From Portunus trituberculatus (lineage: Eukaryota; Arthropoda; Malacostraca; Decapoda; Portunidae), in assembly GCF_017591435.1 (NCBI RefSeq), contig NC_059289.1, forward strand, positions 20,102,344 to 20,166,343: a stretch of 64,000 nucleotides of DNA, written 5' to 3'. The notes beneath the pieces were generated by a model, which did not search any database, had not been told where the DNA came from, and saw only the letters and a list, made by a program, of their open reading frames with translations. Made by a program: the position numbers and the translations under genes. This document shows, in pieces, positions 43,748 to 56,743 of the stretch (position 1 is the stretch's first letter; each line of letters opens with the position of its first letter).

Positions 43748-45000
43748 CTAAGTCTTGAGGTCTTCCTTAGAGACGAGCACGTCCTGAAATACCAGGAGGA
43801 AGTAGTCTCTGGCTGCTGCAGGGGACATGCTGGCTGAAAGGGCAGGAGAAGACTGGATGGCGGAGGCAGTACTGCGTGTAGCCTCATACGAGCGGCAACA
43901 TGACACCATATCCTGCAGTGTTGCACTCACTTCTGTGGAGATAAGGCGGTGAATCAACTCCTCGTCTTTCACGCCCATCAGGAGGATCATTTTGAGTTGT
44001 GTGTCCGCACATGCTTGAGGGTTTCCTGAACAGAGGTCAATTTCTTCTGCGAGGTCTATCATGCGACCGTAGAAGTCAGAAAAAGTCTCTCCGTCGGCCT
44101 GCTTACAGCAAAGGAGTTGGCGGCGGCGGAGGGCAGGGTTGCGGAGGTCCCTGATGTGCTCTTGTAGACGATCCAAAATGGCCTCCACCTGCAAGTCTGT
44201 GTCAGGAGGAATCCCTAGTGTGTGCTCGAGAACACGCTGGATGTCCAAAGAGAGACAGGTACGTAGCTGTATCAGCTGTTTCTCTCTCGGGGGCCCCTGA
44301 AGGTCTGACATAGTTGCGAAGTCGCACCATCGCCGTCGCCACATTCTGAAATGCTGGTAACTAGCATCGGCAGAAAGGGGAGGTGGGCACTGCGCGAAAG
44401 GCTTCTGATGGGGAGAAGTGAGGGGAGGAGACGAGAGCGGCATCGTCGTCGTCGTTGTAGTGGTGTAAGACGTCATCGGCGTACATGTAGACGGTCCAGG
44501 ATTCGATGGGGTCGTGGAGGTACACTTGAGCATGTAGGAGTGCCGGAGCTGACAGGAGGGGTGGTGACTTGGGCAGGAAGCATGGCGGGTGGGCTGGAAG
44601 GGCGGGTAGTGGCTGTGGGTACAGGCTTTGCTACTGTCAAGCACTGCATCATGGCCAGGAACCGTTCGTTGTCCTCCCGTCTGCGTTGTTCCGCCTCCTG
44701 GCGTTCCTGATAACGTCTCTGCTCCTCCTGTTGTCGTGACTCCTCCAAGTACCGTATTAGGTAAAGTAGTTCAGCAGAAGATTGACTGTGAGAGAGTCCA
44801 CGATGAGGTGTGAGGTTTGGTGGAGCAGCGTGGAGGGGGATGGTAGGTGGAGCGAAATGGAGGTGAGGTGGGGAAGCACCGGCCTGCACCTCAAACGCAC
44901 CCTGCGCTGCACCCATCGGCGGCTCCTGTACATCTGCTGTTGTCTCATCATGGGTATGTAGCACTTCCTCTGAGTGTTCGTGAAACGGTGGCCCATCCAT
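43748..45000 (-). pseudogene. Gypsy G gag, right arm, fused in frame to the RT start by a deletion
   Basis: The frame 44644-43748 (298 codons) reads through the capsid region (FRMWRRRWCDFATMSDL) to AIQSSP and then directly ALSASMSPAAARDYFLLVFQ. The 774-bp deletion equals 258 codons, so the frame is kept while knuckles and protease are lost. The upstream frame from the ATG at 45000 overlaps it with the same shift as the left arm. A Gly-to-Ala change (NPALRRRQ versus NPGLRRRQ) is one of the substitutions between the arms. Confidence 0.8.
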
Positions 45001-45463
45001 GGTGTCAGGAGTGGCAGCGAGAAGCACTCAGGGAAAAGACTGGAACCAGCAGTAATCGTGGCTCCAAGGAAGGAAGAATAAGTTCCTGTGTGCTGCGTGA
45101 CGTGTGTGCGTGCGCTCAGCTGAGCGATCACACTGCCAGGTGTACGATAAGTACTGGCAGCCGCGGCGGTGAGTCAGCCTTCCTAGGCGAAACCAGTGCT
45201 GCCTGAAGCGTGACACAAGGGGGCCTGTGCTGCACTCACTCCCCTCATAGCCGCTAAACCGGGTTTTATGCCAGCGAACGATAATCATAAGCACTGGAAA
45301 AAACACGGTAGCGAACACTGAAAGCACCGCACTCTAGTCTAGCACTGAAACACTGGCACAACGCAGCATAACACAGTCACTGAGGCGGGTGGCGGCGAGG
45401 CGATGGCGGAAGAAGGCTTGGGGGACGCCGGTAGTCTTGGCCTTGTAGCAACTCACTGCGCCA

Positions 45464-45968
45464 TGTGGTATAGGCGAGAAGACGTGGGGATGAGTCTTCG
45501 TCGTCACGGAGATACGTAGGTTAACAGAGAAACACCAAAAGAGGTTGGTTGGTGTATTCTGGGGCCAAGAAGTACAGACGTGGGTAAGCCGTGGCCGCGT
45601 ACACGCCTGTTACTCCTGGTGCTGGCGCCTGATGTGAGAATCGGTAACTATACTATGTACCGTCTCACACGAGGGCACATTTACTGTGTTCCTACCTAAC
45701 GTTTACATACTTCACAAGTATTGGTACATACATAGGACACACTGTCAATTATATGTATCCACAAGCGCCAAAAAATATACAGGGAGGAAGTTGTGGTGTG
45801 GGTTAAAGTTTGGAGGACAGCGACAGTGCTGCCATGTGTTAGAAGCGAGTACTTTCATAGAAAACATTTTCAGGAGTAACTTAAGAAGATTTCTCCCATG
45901 CTTCCTCGCCACCCCCTATTTTTTCCTGCATTCTCTCGTGGTTATGAACTTATAAGGCAAATAAAACA
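45464..45968 (-). repeat. Putative LTR of gypsy G, right arm
   Basis: Mirror of 40321-40826 with a few substitutions and one base less. It borders the 740-bp (TA)n tract. Confidence 0.5.
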
Positions 45969-45969
45969 T

Positions 45970-46717
<748 letters not shown>

Positions 46718-46754
46718 ACAGATATATAGATAGATAGATAGATATATGCATTTT

Positions 46755-48552
46755 CTGCCTGCCTCCGCTTGGGCCACACCATACTCCTCACTTGCACCAC
46801 CACGTCTGTCTCTTGACCCTTCTGCCCTTGGTGTGGGACTACCCTGAGGCCATGGAGCATTTCCTGCTTCAATGCCCACGCTTCCACTCTCAACATACTG
46901 CACCACACCCCAGCTCTCTGTCCTGGCCATCATAACACTGGGCATGCCCACCCGCCTCCTGGCGGCCTCAGGCATCCACCCTCCTGGCAACCTGCTGTCC
47001 TTCACCTTACTTGTGCCTTCTTGAGGAAGACTGGCCAGCTACCACGCCTGTGATACCCACACAGGACTACCCCAGGGCTCATATGGATCCATAGATCTTC
47101 GTGGCCTCTTTTGGATCGTTATGACCCCTGGGGTAGTCCTGTGTGGGTATCACAGGCGTGGTAGCTGGCCGGTCTTCCTAAAGAAGCCACAAGTAAGGAG
47201 AAGAACAGCAGTTTGCCAGGAGGGGTGGACGCCTAGCTGAGGCCGCTAGGAGGGTGGGCAGGTCGAGTGTTGTGATGGCCAGGGCGGAGAGCCAGGAGCG
47301 TAGTGCAGTATGTTGAGAGAGGAAGTGTGGGTATTGAAGCAGGAAATGTTCCATGGTCTCAGGGGTTAGTCCTACTCCAAGGGCAGAAGGGGTCACGAGA
47401 CAGACGTAGGCAGTGCAAGTGAGCACTGAGCGTGGTGTGGCCCAGGCAGAGGCGGGCGATGGCTGATGTGCCTTGCACTCCTTCCCGTGACTGACTGACT
47501 ATTTGAATCTTGTAACGGCGCTCATCCTTCCCCGCCTTCCCATCCCTCGCCCCATTACTACCTGCGATCCTTGCTCCATCTCTTAGAAGCTAAGCTCCGT
47601 AATCAATTTCTCCAGCCCGCCCATTGCACCCGTATATCCTTGTAGAATCCTTGGTTTGAATCTTGTAACAGCGCTTATCCTCCCCTGCTGATGGACACTC
47701 CCATCCCTCACCCTGTTATTACCTGCGACCCGTGCACCATCTGTTAGAAGCTAGACTCCCTAATCAATTCCTCCAGGCCGCCCATTGAACCCGTATATCC
47801 TTATAGAATCCTTGATGAGCGCCGTTACAAGATTCAAACTGTCAGTCAGTCATGGGAAGGAGCACAAGGCACATCAGCTATCGCCCTCCTCCGCCTGGGC
47901 CACACCATGCTCAGTGCTCACTTGCACCGCCTACGTCTGTCTCGTGACCCCTTCTGCCCTTGGTGTAGGACTACCCCTGAGGCCATGGAACATTTCCTGC
48001 TTCAATGCCCACGCTTCCACTCTCAACATATTGCACTACGCTCCCGGCTCTCCGTCCTGGCTATCATAACACTTGACATGCCCACACTCCCGGCAGCCTC
48101 GGCTAGGCGTCCACCTCTCCTGGCAACCTGCTGTTCTTTGCCTTACTTGTGCTTTCTTGAGGAAGACCGGCCAGCTACCACGCCTGTGATACCCACACAG
48201 GACTACCCCAGGGCTCATAAGGATCCAAAAGAGACCACGAAGATCTATGGATCCATATGAGCCCTTGGGTACTCCTGTGTGGGCATCACAGGCGTGATAG
48301 CTGGTCGGTCTTCCTCAAGAAGGCACAAGTAAGGCGAAGGACAGCAGGTTACCAAGAGGGGTGGACGCCTGAGGCCGCCAGGAGGGTGGGTGGGCATATC
48401 CAGTGTTATGATGGCCAGGGCAGAGAGCCGGGAGCATAGTGCAGTATGTTGAGAGTGGAAGTGTAGGTATTGAACCAGGAAATGTTCCATGGTCTCAGGG
48501 GTAGTCCTACACCAAGGGCAGAAGGGGTCAGAAGACAGACATAGGCAGTGCA
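46755..48552. repeat. Alternating LINE F 3'-ends, right arm
   Basis: Mirror of 38067-39862: fragment (+) about 46755-47103, (-) about 47104-47500, the ~155-bp direct repeat about 47501-47814, fragment (+) 47815-48234 (with the frame CPWCRTTPEAMEHFLLQCP at 47907-48260) and (-) about 48235-48552. The two hairpin centres carry GGATCCATAGATCTTCGTGG. The first fragment has several small deletions not seen in the left arm. Confidence 0.8.
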
Positions 48553-48617
48553 AGTGAGGAGTATAGTGTGGCCCAGGCGGAGGCCGGCAGAAAACACACA
48601 CACATACACACACACAC

Positions 48618-48707
<90 letters not shown>

Positions 48708-49048
48708 TGCTCCTTTTACTTTACCCTTCTGATTTAGCTACCACCACTCAATATTTGAGATAGTAAAAACTGGGAAATCTATCTAGGATGAATGACCCAC
48801 ATAGATTCATACTATGTACATCCATATATTCTCTACAATATAGTAGTTGCACAATCTAGCAGGGCAACCTAGCCACTGTCACATTCAATCTTCCTGTATT
48901 TCCTTCCTAACGGTGATCCTCCGTTGCGTTTATTCCCCCTGTCTTCTCCACACGTCCTTCTCCTTCCTTCTGTTGACCCGTTGCCCCCCGGGCTTGGATG
49001 GTTAATTATAGATAAAGTGCAGCAGCCATCTTTCCAACATGGTATACC
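48553..49048. other. Right-arm-specific segment with (CA)n/(TA)n, deleted from left arm
   Basis: Contains (CA)n then (TA)n at 48596-48706 and non-coding DNA to about 48900, then the upstream part of a LINE ORF1 fragment. The left arm joins the flanks directly at about 38067; both breakpoints contain TGCA, so the left-arm loss was probably mediated by microhomology. Confidence 0.7.
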
Positions 49049-49335
49049 ATGTTGGACACCCTCACAATCATGCGCTGCACCCGCTGTTTCCTGTTTGGCC
49101 ACAGCAACATTTCCTGCAATGGGTGTGCCCACTGCAGGAAATGCAGAGGCTTCCATGACACTGACGGGAGTGTCATGGAGAACCATTGTTTGTTTTATGG
49201 TCCCAGCCACCGCCCCACTTCTAAACAGTGCCCGGCTCACCTCCAGGCAGTGTAGCTGCAGGAACTGCAGCATGACAAAGCCTATTCCTGTTGGACATCA
49301 AGAGGGAAATGAGAGGCATCCTCCAAGAACATTTC
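49049..49335 (+). pseudogene. LINE F ORF1 fragment, right arm
   Basis: The frame 49049-49255 shows a complete CCHC knuckle, CTRCFLFGHSNISC, then CAHCRKCRGFHDTDG and a His/Cys-rich HCLFYGPSHRPTSKQC. A shifted frame continues to about 49335, where gypsy E begins. This is the zinc-knuckle region of a LINE ORF1; the rest is absent. Confidence 0.7.
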
Positions 49336-49771
49336 TCTGTAGGATAGAGGCACCTGGCAACTGAGGATGGGGGACGATGCGTGGCTTTCCCGCAAGACTG
49401 GAAGCTCAGTTGTCCAGTCGCTTCCACGGTTTAAGGATGCACCTATGTACGGACACTCAGTAAAGCAGCCTAAGAAGTCCTGTCTATAACTTCAACCCTA
49501 CACGGCGCAGTGATTGGAGCTCACCTGCACACCTACGCCTACAATGACTTCACCACGCCGCCCAGGAGTACCTACACCTTGAGAGAGCAGAGTCCGGAAA
49601 GCACTGCGGCCTGCGTGTGCCGCACCAAGGTTTGATCTGACGGGCCTCCTAAGCGGTATGGCGTCCTTGCTGACACGCTGACCAACGAGCCACAAACCTC
49701 CTGCTGCTACTACTCCGGAAATGTGTGGAATGGAGATGACGCCTGCAGGATTTCGAACGTGACGCCGCTCT

Positions 49772-50241
49772 GTGGAGACTTGGCTGCATCTCGCTGCATG
49801 GCCTGACGAGGAAGCCGTGCTCCATGTCCGGCTGCTCTGTGTTCCTGACCTCCAGTGTGCCCTGGATACGAGGTTCAACGCAGAACAATGGGAGGTTCTG
49901 GATTCCATGGCCACTTTGGACACCATAGAGAAACTCGTGCTGCAGACGGCGAACCAGCTAGGCTGTGAGGTGGTCGGACTTCTTCAGCACATGCTAGGCC
50001 CCAGGTGAGTTAGTCGGAATATTCATGACCCGGTGTGGCAAAGAGGCTTGTGAGTGTGGATTCCTATGCCTCGACTACCGCAGTGACCTGTCCGAAAACA
50101 TGCTCATGTGTAAAGTGATGGTGGGCTTGCACGATTCCGCCCTAAAGCAGGAAATGTTCCACCGGTATGACTCCTTCAAGGATGTAGACAGCCTACGCAG
50201 CTTTTCTTCCACCTTTGACGCGGCCCAGTGCGACGGGGCAA
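49772..50241 (+). pseudogene. Gypsy E gag remnant, right arm
   Basis: The frames 49772-50008 (WLHLAAWPDEEAVLHV) and 50025-50241 (SDLSENMLMCKVMVGLHDSA) are identical in content to the left arm and broken at the same place. Confidence 0.62.
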
Positions 50242-51281
50242 AATGGGCAGTTTTCAGAACTAATCCACCAGATGTCACTACTGCTACATGTCTCTTGCTA
50301 ACATGAGTTAAATTATTGTTGTATTAAATCCCAGGCGCATACAGATGCATAGAACATTGATTATGATGATACTGTTGACATTCTGTATCTACTTTTATAT
50401 ATCCTGTATGGATAATTTTGGGAGAAGTTAGTCAAAACAGAAATATTTTTTTGTGATTATTTTGTAATTTTGCTATCAGTATCTTAAATGCGGCATACTT
50501 CAAGTCTAAAATCTATTGATTTGGATAATGAAAAAGGTAAAATCTTTGACTGTACTATATAGTATGACCCAGCTTACTCAGTAACATCGCAATATGTGGG
50601 TAAAGTTATTTTCGTGGGAATTTTAGCATCGCTTTCGTCAAGATCAAGACACTGCAAAACAATTGAGGAAATACTAAGCATATCAGTGAATAGCTTTTGA
50701 GTGAGGAGAGAGAAATATGAGAAGTTTTCCTCCTCCTTATGGTGTAGTGGCATGGACACTACAGCAGGAATGAACTATTTGTCCAACAATGTGTTTGTTA
50801 AGTTAAACAAGTGGCCAGCCCAGGTTGGATTAGACAGCAACACTTTTGCCAGGATACTCGAGTTGCCTGTTCTTAATTAAAATTGTTGCATCCATATACT
50901 AGTAAGTTGAGCTGTGTGTTTTGGAGTTTTAAGTGTTACACACATGTTGTTCTCATGTTTACTGTCGACTGGATTGATACATTTCCGATCAAGGGTACAC
51001 TCTTTGGGAAATGTGGAGATGACCAAACAAATCTCAATGCCAATTCATGAGAAAATAAACTTATATACATTTGTTCATGGATACGGTTCGAGTTTGCCTG
51101 TGTTACTACTTAGAAGGAATCATGTAGAAAAATATTTTATAACGAATTATTGCATCTCTTTGTTTATAGAATGGCACTGTAGGTATGTTCTATATTACCA
51201 CTGATATTACCACTGTGAGAGCGAAGAGGACACACTGTGCTGTCACCTGGTGACAACCACTAGTTCTGAAAACTTCCCATT
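50242..51281. mobile_element. ~1-kb inverted-terminal-repeat insertion, right arm
   Basis: Mirror of 35900-36939. It begins AATGGGCAGTTTTCAGAACT and ends with the complement of AATGGGAAGTTTTCAGAACT, so the insertion predates the palindrome. No transposase ORF. Confidence 0.6.
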
Positions 51282-51429
51282 AACGCGGGAACAGGAACGG
51301 AGCTGACATCACCGCCGATGACATCACTGAGAAGGAGGAGCCTCTGATCGCTGCCTCGCACCAGCCGGCTCCCCCAGCCAAGTTTGGTCACCGGAATCCT
51401 CCCGCTGATATCCCACCTAACACTGGAGC

Positions 51430-52003
51430 CAGGCAGTGCTATAATTATGGTGAGAGGCACAATTCCGAGAAGACGTCTTGCTCGGCGTATAGCCGCAAGT
51501 GTGCGGCGTGTGGCAAGCGGGACCATTTCAAGAGAATGTACAGGGCGTCCAGGACACGGGAGGCAAGTAAACTGGTGAGCAGCCTTACCGTCGGCTCAGT
51601 GACCCTGAGCCCTGAGCCTGTTTTGCAGGTGCTCGTGGGGCCGCAGACGGGCGGGGTGACACTTAAAGTGACAGCTGTAGCTGATACAGGGCCACAGGTA
51701 TGTGTTGCCAGGCCCACCCTGAAAGTGTTGCTGGGTCTCAAGCCTGCGCAGTTAAAGCGTAGGGCTGGCATCCGAGCCCTGGCAAAGATTCCCTCACCAG
51801 CCTTGGCACGGCGCTGTGCCGCATCATCATCTCCGGACGCTCTACCATTCAAGAAGTATGCTTCATCGAGTCCGTGGAGCATATGTACCTGTCATTCACT
51901 ACCTGCAAAGAACTTAGTCTCGTCCATGCAGATTATCCTTAACCCTCACCACTGGTCGCCAGTGCAGGACTGGTGGGTGACGACGGGAGTGATGACATCC
52001 TAA
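51430..52003 (+). pseudogene. Gypsy E nucleocapsid and protease, right arm
   Basis: CYNYGERHNSEKTSC then CAACGKRDHFKRM, and after a Val/Thr-rich linker VTAVADTGPQVCVA (ADTG protease site). The frame 51536-52003 stays open longer than in the left arm because of a small indel near 51793 (CCCTCACCAG versus CCCCTCACCAG). Confidence 0.72.
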
Positions 52004-52199
52004 CAAGACCCACCTCTATGCCTCTTCAACCTCTCGAAGAAAATGTGGCACGTCGCGAGTAGTGGCTACCACGACAGTTCTCGTCCTCAACCTTCAACAC
52101 TGACAGACATCCACTTCAAGTGATGCAGGGGCCCCCACACCGCATCCACCTCCAGAAGGGTGCGCAAACTATGCCTGCCACACACCAGCCTCCATCCCC

Positions 52200-53914
52200 A
52201 ACCACTGGGCAAATGAAGTGAGGAAACAACTCGACGACGACGTCAAGAGAGAGGTAATTCGTCCGGTGCCCGCGGGGGAGGCTACTGAATGGTGTGCACA
52301 GATGGTTGTAGTCGCCAAGAAATCGGGGAAGCCTAGGAGGACGGTCGACTTCCAGAAACTGAACTCCTGTTGCCTGTGGGAAACGCACCACATCCTGGCC
52401 CCCTTCAACATGGTGTCTGATGTACCACCACACTCCTATAAGATAAGACGGTGGCTGATGCACACTGGGGATTTCATTAGGTCAAGCTGGAGGAGGAAAG
52501 CATGCAGACGCCTGACAACGTTCATCACACCATGGGGGCGGTACCAATATTGCCGCACACCTATGGGGCACTGTTCTGCTGCTGATGCCTACACCAAGAT
52601 ATTTGATGATGCTGTGGCCGACTTTCCTTGCAAGCATAAGTGTGTTGATGACACACTGCTTTACGACTCCAGCATCGTGTGCTATGAAAGGTATTACCCT
52701 CAAGCCTGAGAAATTCAGGTTCTGCTGCCATGAAGTGGAGTTTGTGGGGTTCCACCTTGGATGGGAAGAGTACAAGCTGACACCTGAGACTTCACCATGC
52801 CGGCATAGCCCACAATCACGGACGTGACGTCCTGGTTTGGTTTTGTTAATCAGCTGGCACCATTCCTGGCTACTGCCCTTGTAATGTCTCCCTTCAGGGA
52901 CCTCCTGAAGAAGCCAGCAGCAAAAAAGGTCTACAGGGATGAATAGATCCAGCTGAAATTGTGGCAGGCCAAGGAAACCATCTACCAGCTAGCCAGAGAC
53001 GGGCTATCGTACTATGACCAAACCAGACCCAGTGTCCATCACTGACTAGAGTAAGGAGGGGAGTGGATTCGTGATTCTCCAGCAGTACTGTTCTTGCGTG
53101 TTGGCTGATGCACCATTTTGCTGCAAAGGAGGGTGGCGCCTGGCTCTCTATGGCAGTCGCCACCTCTCTGCGGCGGAGGCAGGCTACGCTCCCATCGAAG
53201 GTGAGGCCTTTGCTGTGGCCTGGTGCTTCTGGAGAAGGCCCAGCTCTTCCTGCTGGGTGCCCAAACTTAGTGCTAGTCACTGACCACTGCCTGCTGGTGT
53301 AATTGTTGGGTAACAGGTCTCTCACGGACATTGTTAATCCGCGCCTGTTCCGCCTGAAGGAGCAAACTCTGCAGTATCGGTTCACCGTCCGCTACCTTCC
53401 TGGTAAGAGGAACTACGCTGCGGATTTTCTATCCAGATATCCATCGATGAAGACACCGCCAGATACAACAGATCAAGAATATGATGAGGAGCTACCAGCT
53501 GCTGTAGCTGCATCCGTGGTGGCAGCCCTAGACCTCAGCGACACCCTCACTCTTGACGAGGACATGGTTCTCCAGGCATCACACGACGACCCTGTTTACC
53601 AGCTACTAATTGCCAAGGTGGTGGCTGATGACTGGCATTCCCAGAGGGCTCAGGAACTGGCATGTCTCAGGCCATTCTATGGTGTTAGAGACATGTTGGG
53701 CACATCATGCGGCCTCGTGATGTATGTCTATGACTGGAACCACCCGCGCCTCGTAATCCCACCAAGGCGTCGACTCCATGTTGAGGAGGACGCGGCAGAC
53801 GGTGTACTTGGACTGGCATTGAAGATTTGCGTCACCACCGTTCCTCTTGTGAGACCTGGGGCCAGATCCAAGAAGCAGGTTGTTGTCCTATATTGGTACG
53901 GACAACCTCCATAG
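52200..53914 (+). pseudogene. Gypsy E RT/RNase H remnants, right arm
   Basis: The RT finger fragment KKSGKPRRTVDFQKLN (52310-52370), degenerate CVDDTLLYDSS near 52640, then RNase H with TDHCLLV (about 53285) and PGKRNYAADFLSRYP (about 53400-53440). The 203-codon frame 53303-53914 covers the end of RNase H and the linker. It is full of frameshifts. Confidence 0.75.
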
Positions 53915-54907
<993 letters not shown>

Positions 54908-56743
54908 TTGCGTCCTACCCGCTGTGTTAGAAGGACGAATTTTCCCGCTCCGCTTGTTTACATGAGTGGCAGCCTCTTCAAGCAAAAATCAGAATTGATT
55001 TGGAGTGATCACACCTACTCATTGGCTACTGAGGGAGGTCTAGGCCCGTTTTGCCAGCCACAAATAGGCCTTGAAATTGAGAATAAGCGCCCGTGTTTGG
55101 ATCTGTTGATGCGCGGCGCCATAACAAAGGCTGCGGAACACGTGCTCCCAGCACAAAGGACCATGCCCGTCGAGGATGCTGCTGTGGTGGAGGAAGATGT
55201 AGCAGCCCTGGAGAACATGGAGATCGTTTAGGAGCCTCGTCCTGCATCACCTGCCCAGGAAAGACACTGCTGCTGCTGACCAGTCTTCACGTCGACATGC
55301 ACCTGCACCTACCTCGGACCATAAACAAAGACGCCACCTGCTTTTCCCTACTGGCCATGGGAAGACGACCAGTGAGCTGTTCAGCTGGTCTCTGCCCTCC
55401 TGAAGCAACACCCGGACCTGCAGCCACTCTATAAGGAGGAAGAAACCAGCCATATATCACGGTTAGCACCGACTCCCACCCTGGTGAGTGAGGGCATCCT
55501 GGGCCTTGTTATGGAGTGCCCTGGTAAGGAGGGCACTCACCCTGTCATTATACATGGTGTGTCGACCCATATCAATGTTAACCATATTGAGGTACCAGCT
55601 TGCTTCCATGGGCTTAAGAGGAGAATGGTGGGACAGATGCCAAGGCCTCAACTGTTGGGAGTTGTAACAGGGAAGGTGCCCAGTGAAGTGCATCTCCTGA
55701 GTCTTGGACGTCGGCGTGTGGAGCGATACACGCCGGAACTAGATTTATGTCACCACTGCAGTCGCTGGGAACACAAGGAATGGCGTTGCCAGTCTGCCTC
55801 TCGATGTAGATACTGTGCTGGTCCCCATAAGTCAGCACAGTGCCTGGATAAGATCAAGGAGGATACCAAAATCTCTCCTTGCTGCTGTTATTGTGGGGGT
55901 GACCACAACGCCCACTCCACCCTCTGCACCGTCAGGCCACGGCCACAAAGAGAGCCTGCCACTGATGAGGTGAGTGACCCAGGCTTGTGTTCCGCCAGGC
56001 TCCACCTCCCCAGACCAACGCCTGGGCGACAAAGCCTTCCTTCTTGTCCGCTGCCCCTCACCTGTCCCAGCCTTCTTGCTCTACCACTAGCACTTCGGCA
56101 ACACATGCCATGTTCCCGCCTTTGCCACAGCGCATTGCTACAGTGCACTCTGTGCCTCTCAAAAACAATGCCACAGCCAGGCGTCACTCAGAAACTGCCT
56201 GCCACCGACCCCACCCAGCAGCTAATGGCGGTGGTGAGTGCGTTAGCTGCCAAAGTGGACAACCTTTCTGCAACGATCTCTGCTCTTAGTAATGAGTTTG
56301 CTACCTTCAAGAACCAGCAACACACAGTATGCAGTGGGACCTCCCTGTGGCCCCAACCCCATCTCCAGTGAGCGGTGCTCAGTGGGACCAAGGAGAGAGT
56401 GATGTGTGCCAGCAAAGCCTATGCGACCCATCCAAGAAAAAGGACATTGCTGCAGGGCAGTGTGCAGGTGACGCTGCACCCTCACCGGATGGATGCTCCC
56501 ACCAAGCCAGTCAAGGAAGCCACGCGACAACTGCGGAGCCCCTCAGGGTTGGCCCCTGCTTCCCCTGCCTCAGAGAGCAAGTCACCTAAGGCAGACTGTG
56601 ATGACGCTGCAGGTGAATGGACATTGGTCAACCGCAAGAAGTGCAGCTCCAGCCCAAATCCAACCCAGACTGCCAGCCCTGATCCAGACCAGTGACATCT
56701 GATGGTAGCCATACAGATCCTGACAGAGCAGGTGTCTCGCTTG
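54908..56743 (+). pseudogene. LINE C ORF1 copy, right arm (plus strand)
   Basis: The upstream frames 54908-55231 and 55093-55434, then ORF1 55484-56371 with the same three knuckles (CHHCSRWEHKEWRC, CRYCAGPHKSAQC, CCYCGGDHNAHSTLC), shifting at about 56345 and continuing to the arm end at 56743 within the VSRL coiled coil. It lacks all of ORF2. The frame break near 56345 differs from the left arm by small indels. Confidence 0.8.

Larger units (their letters stand above)
43635..45968 (-). mobile_element. Gypsy-like element G, right arm (minus strand)
   Basis: Mirror of 40321-43427 with the LTR at 45968-45464, PBS at 45463-45451, gag at about 45000-43748 and the RT start at about 43735-43634. 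About 774 bp (end of gag, zinc knuckles and protease) are missing at about 43846. Confidence 0.78.
49336..53914 (+). mobile_element. Decayed gypsy element E, right arm (plus strand)
   Basis: Order: possible 166-bp LTR (49336-49501), PBS-like CGGCGCAGTGATTGG (49502 on), leader, gag (49772-50242), inverted-repeat insertion (50242-51281), nucleocapsid (about 51430-51545), protease (about 51600-51950), RT remnants (about 52200-52830), RNase H (about 53040-53430) and linker to 53914. No integrase or 3' LTR. It mirrors the left arm. Confidence 0.78.
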
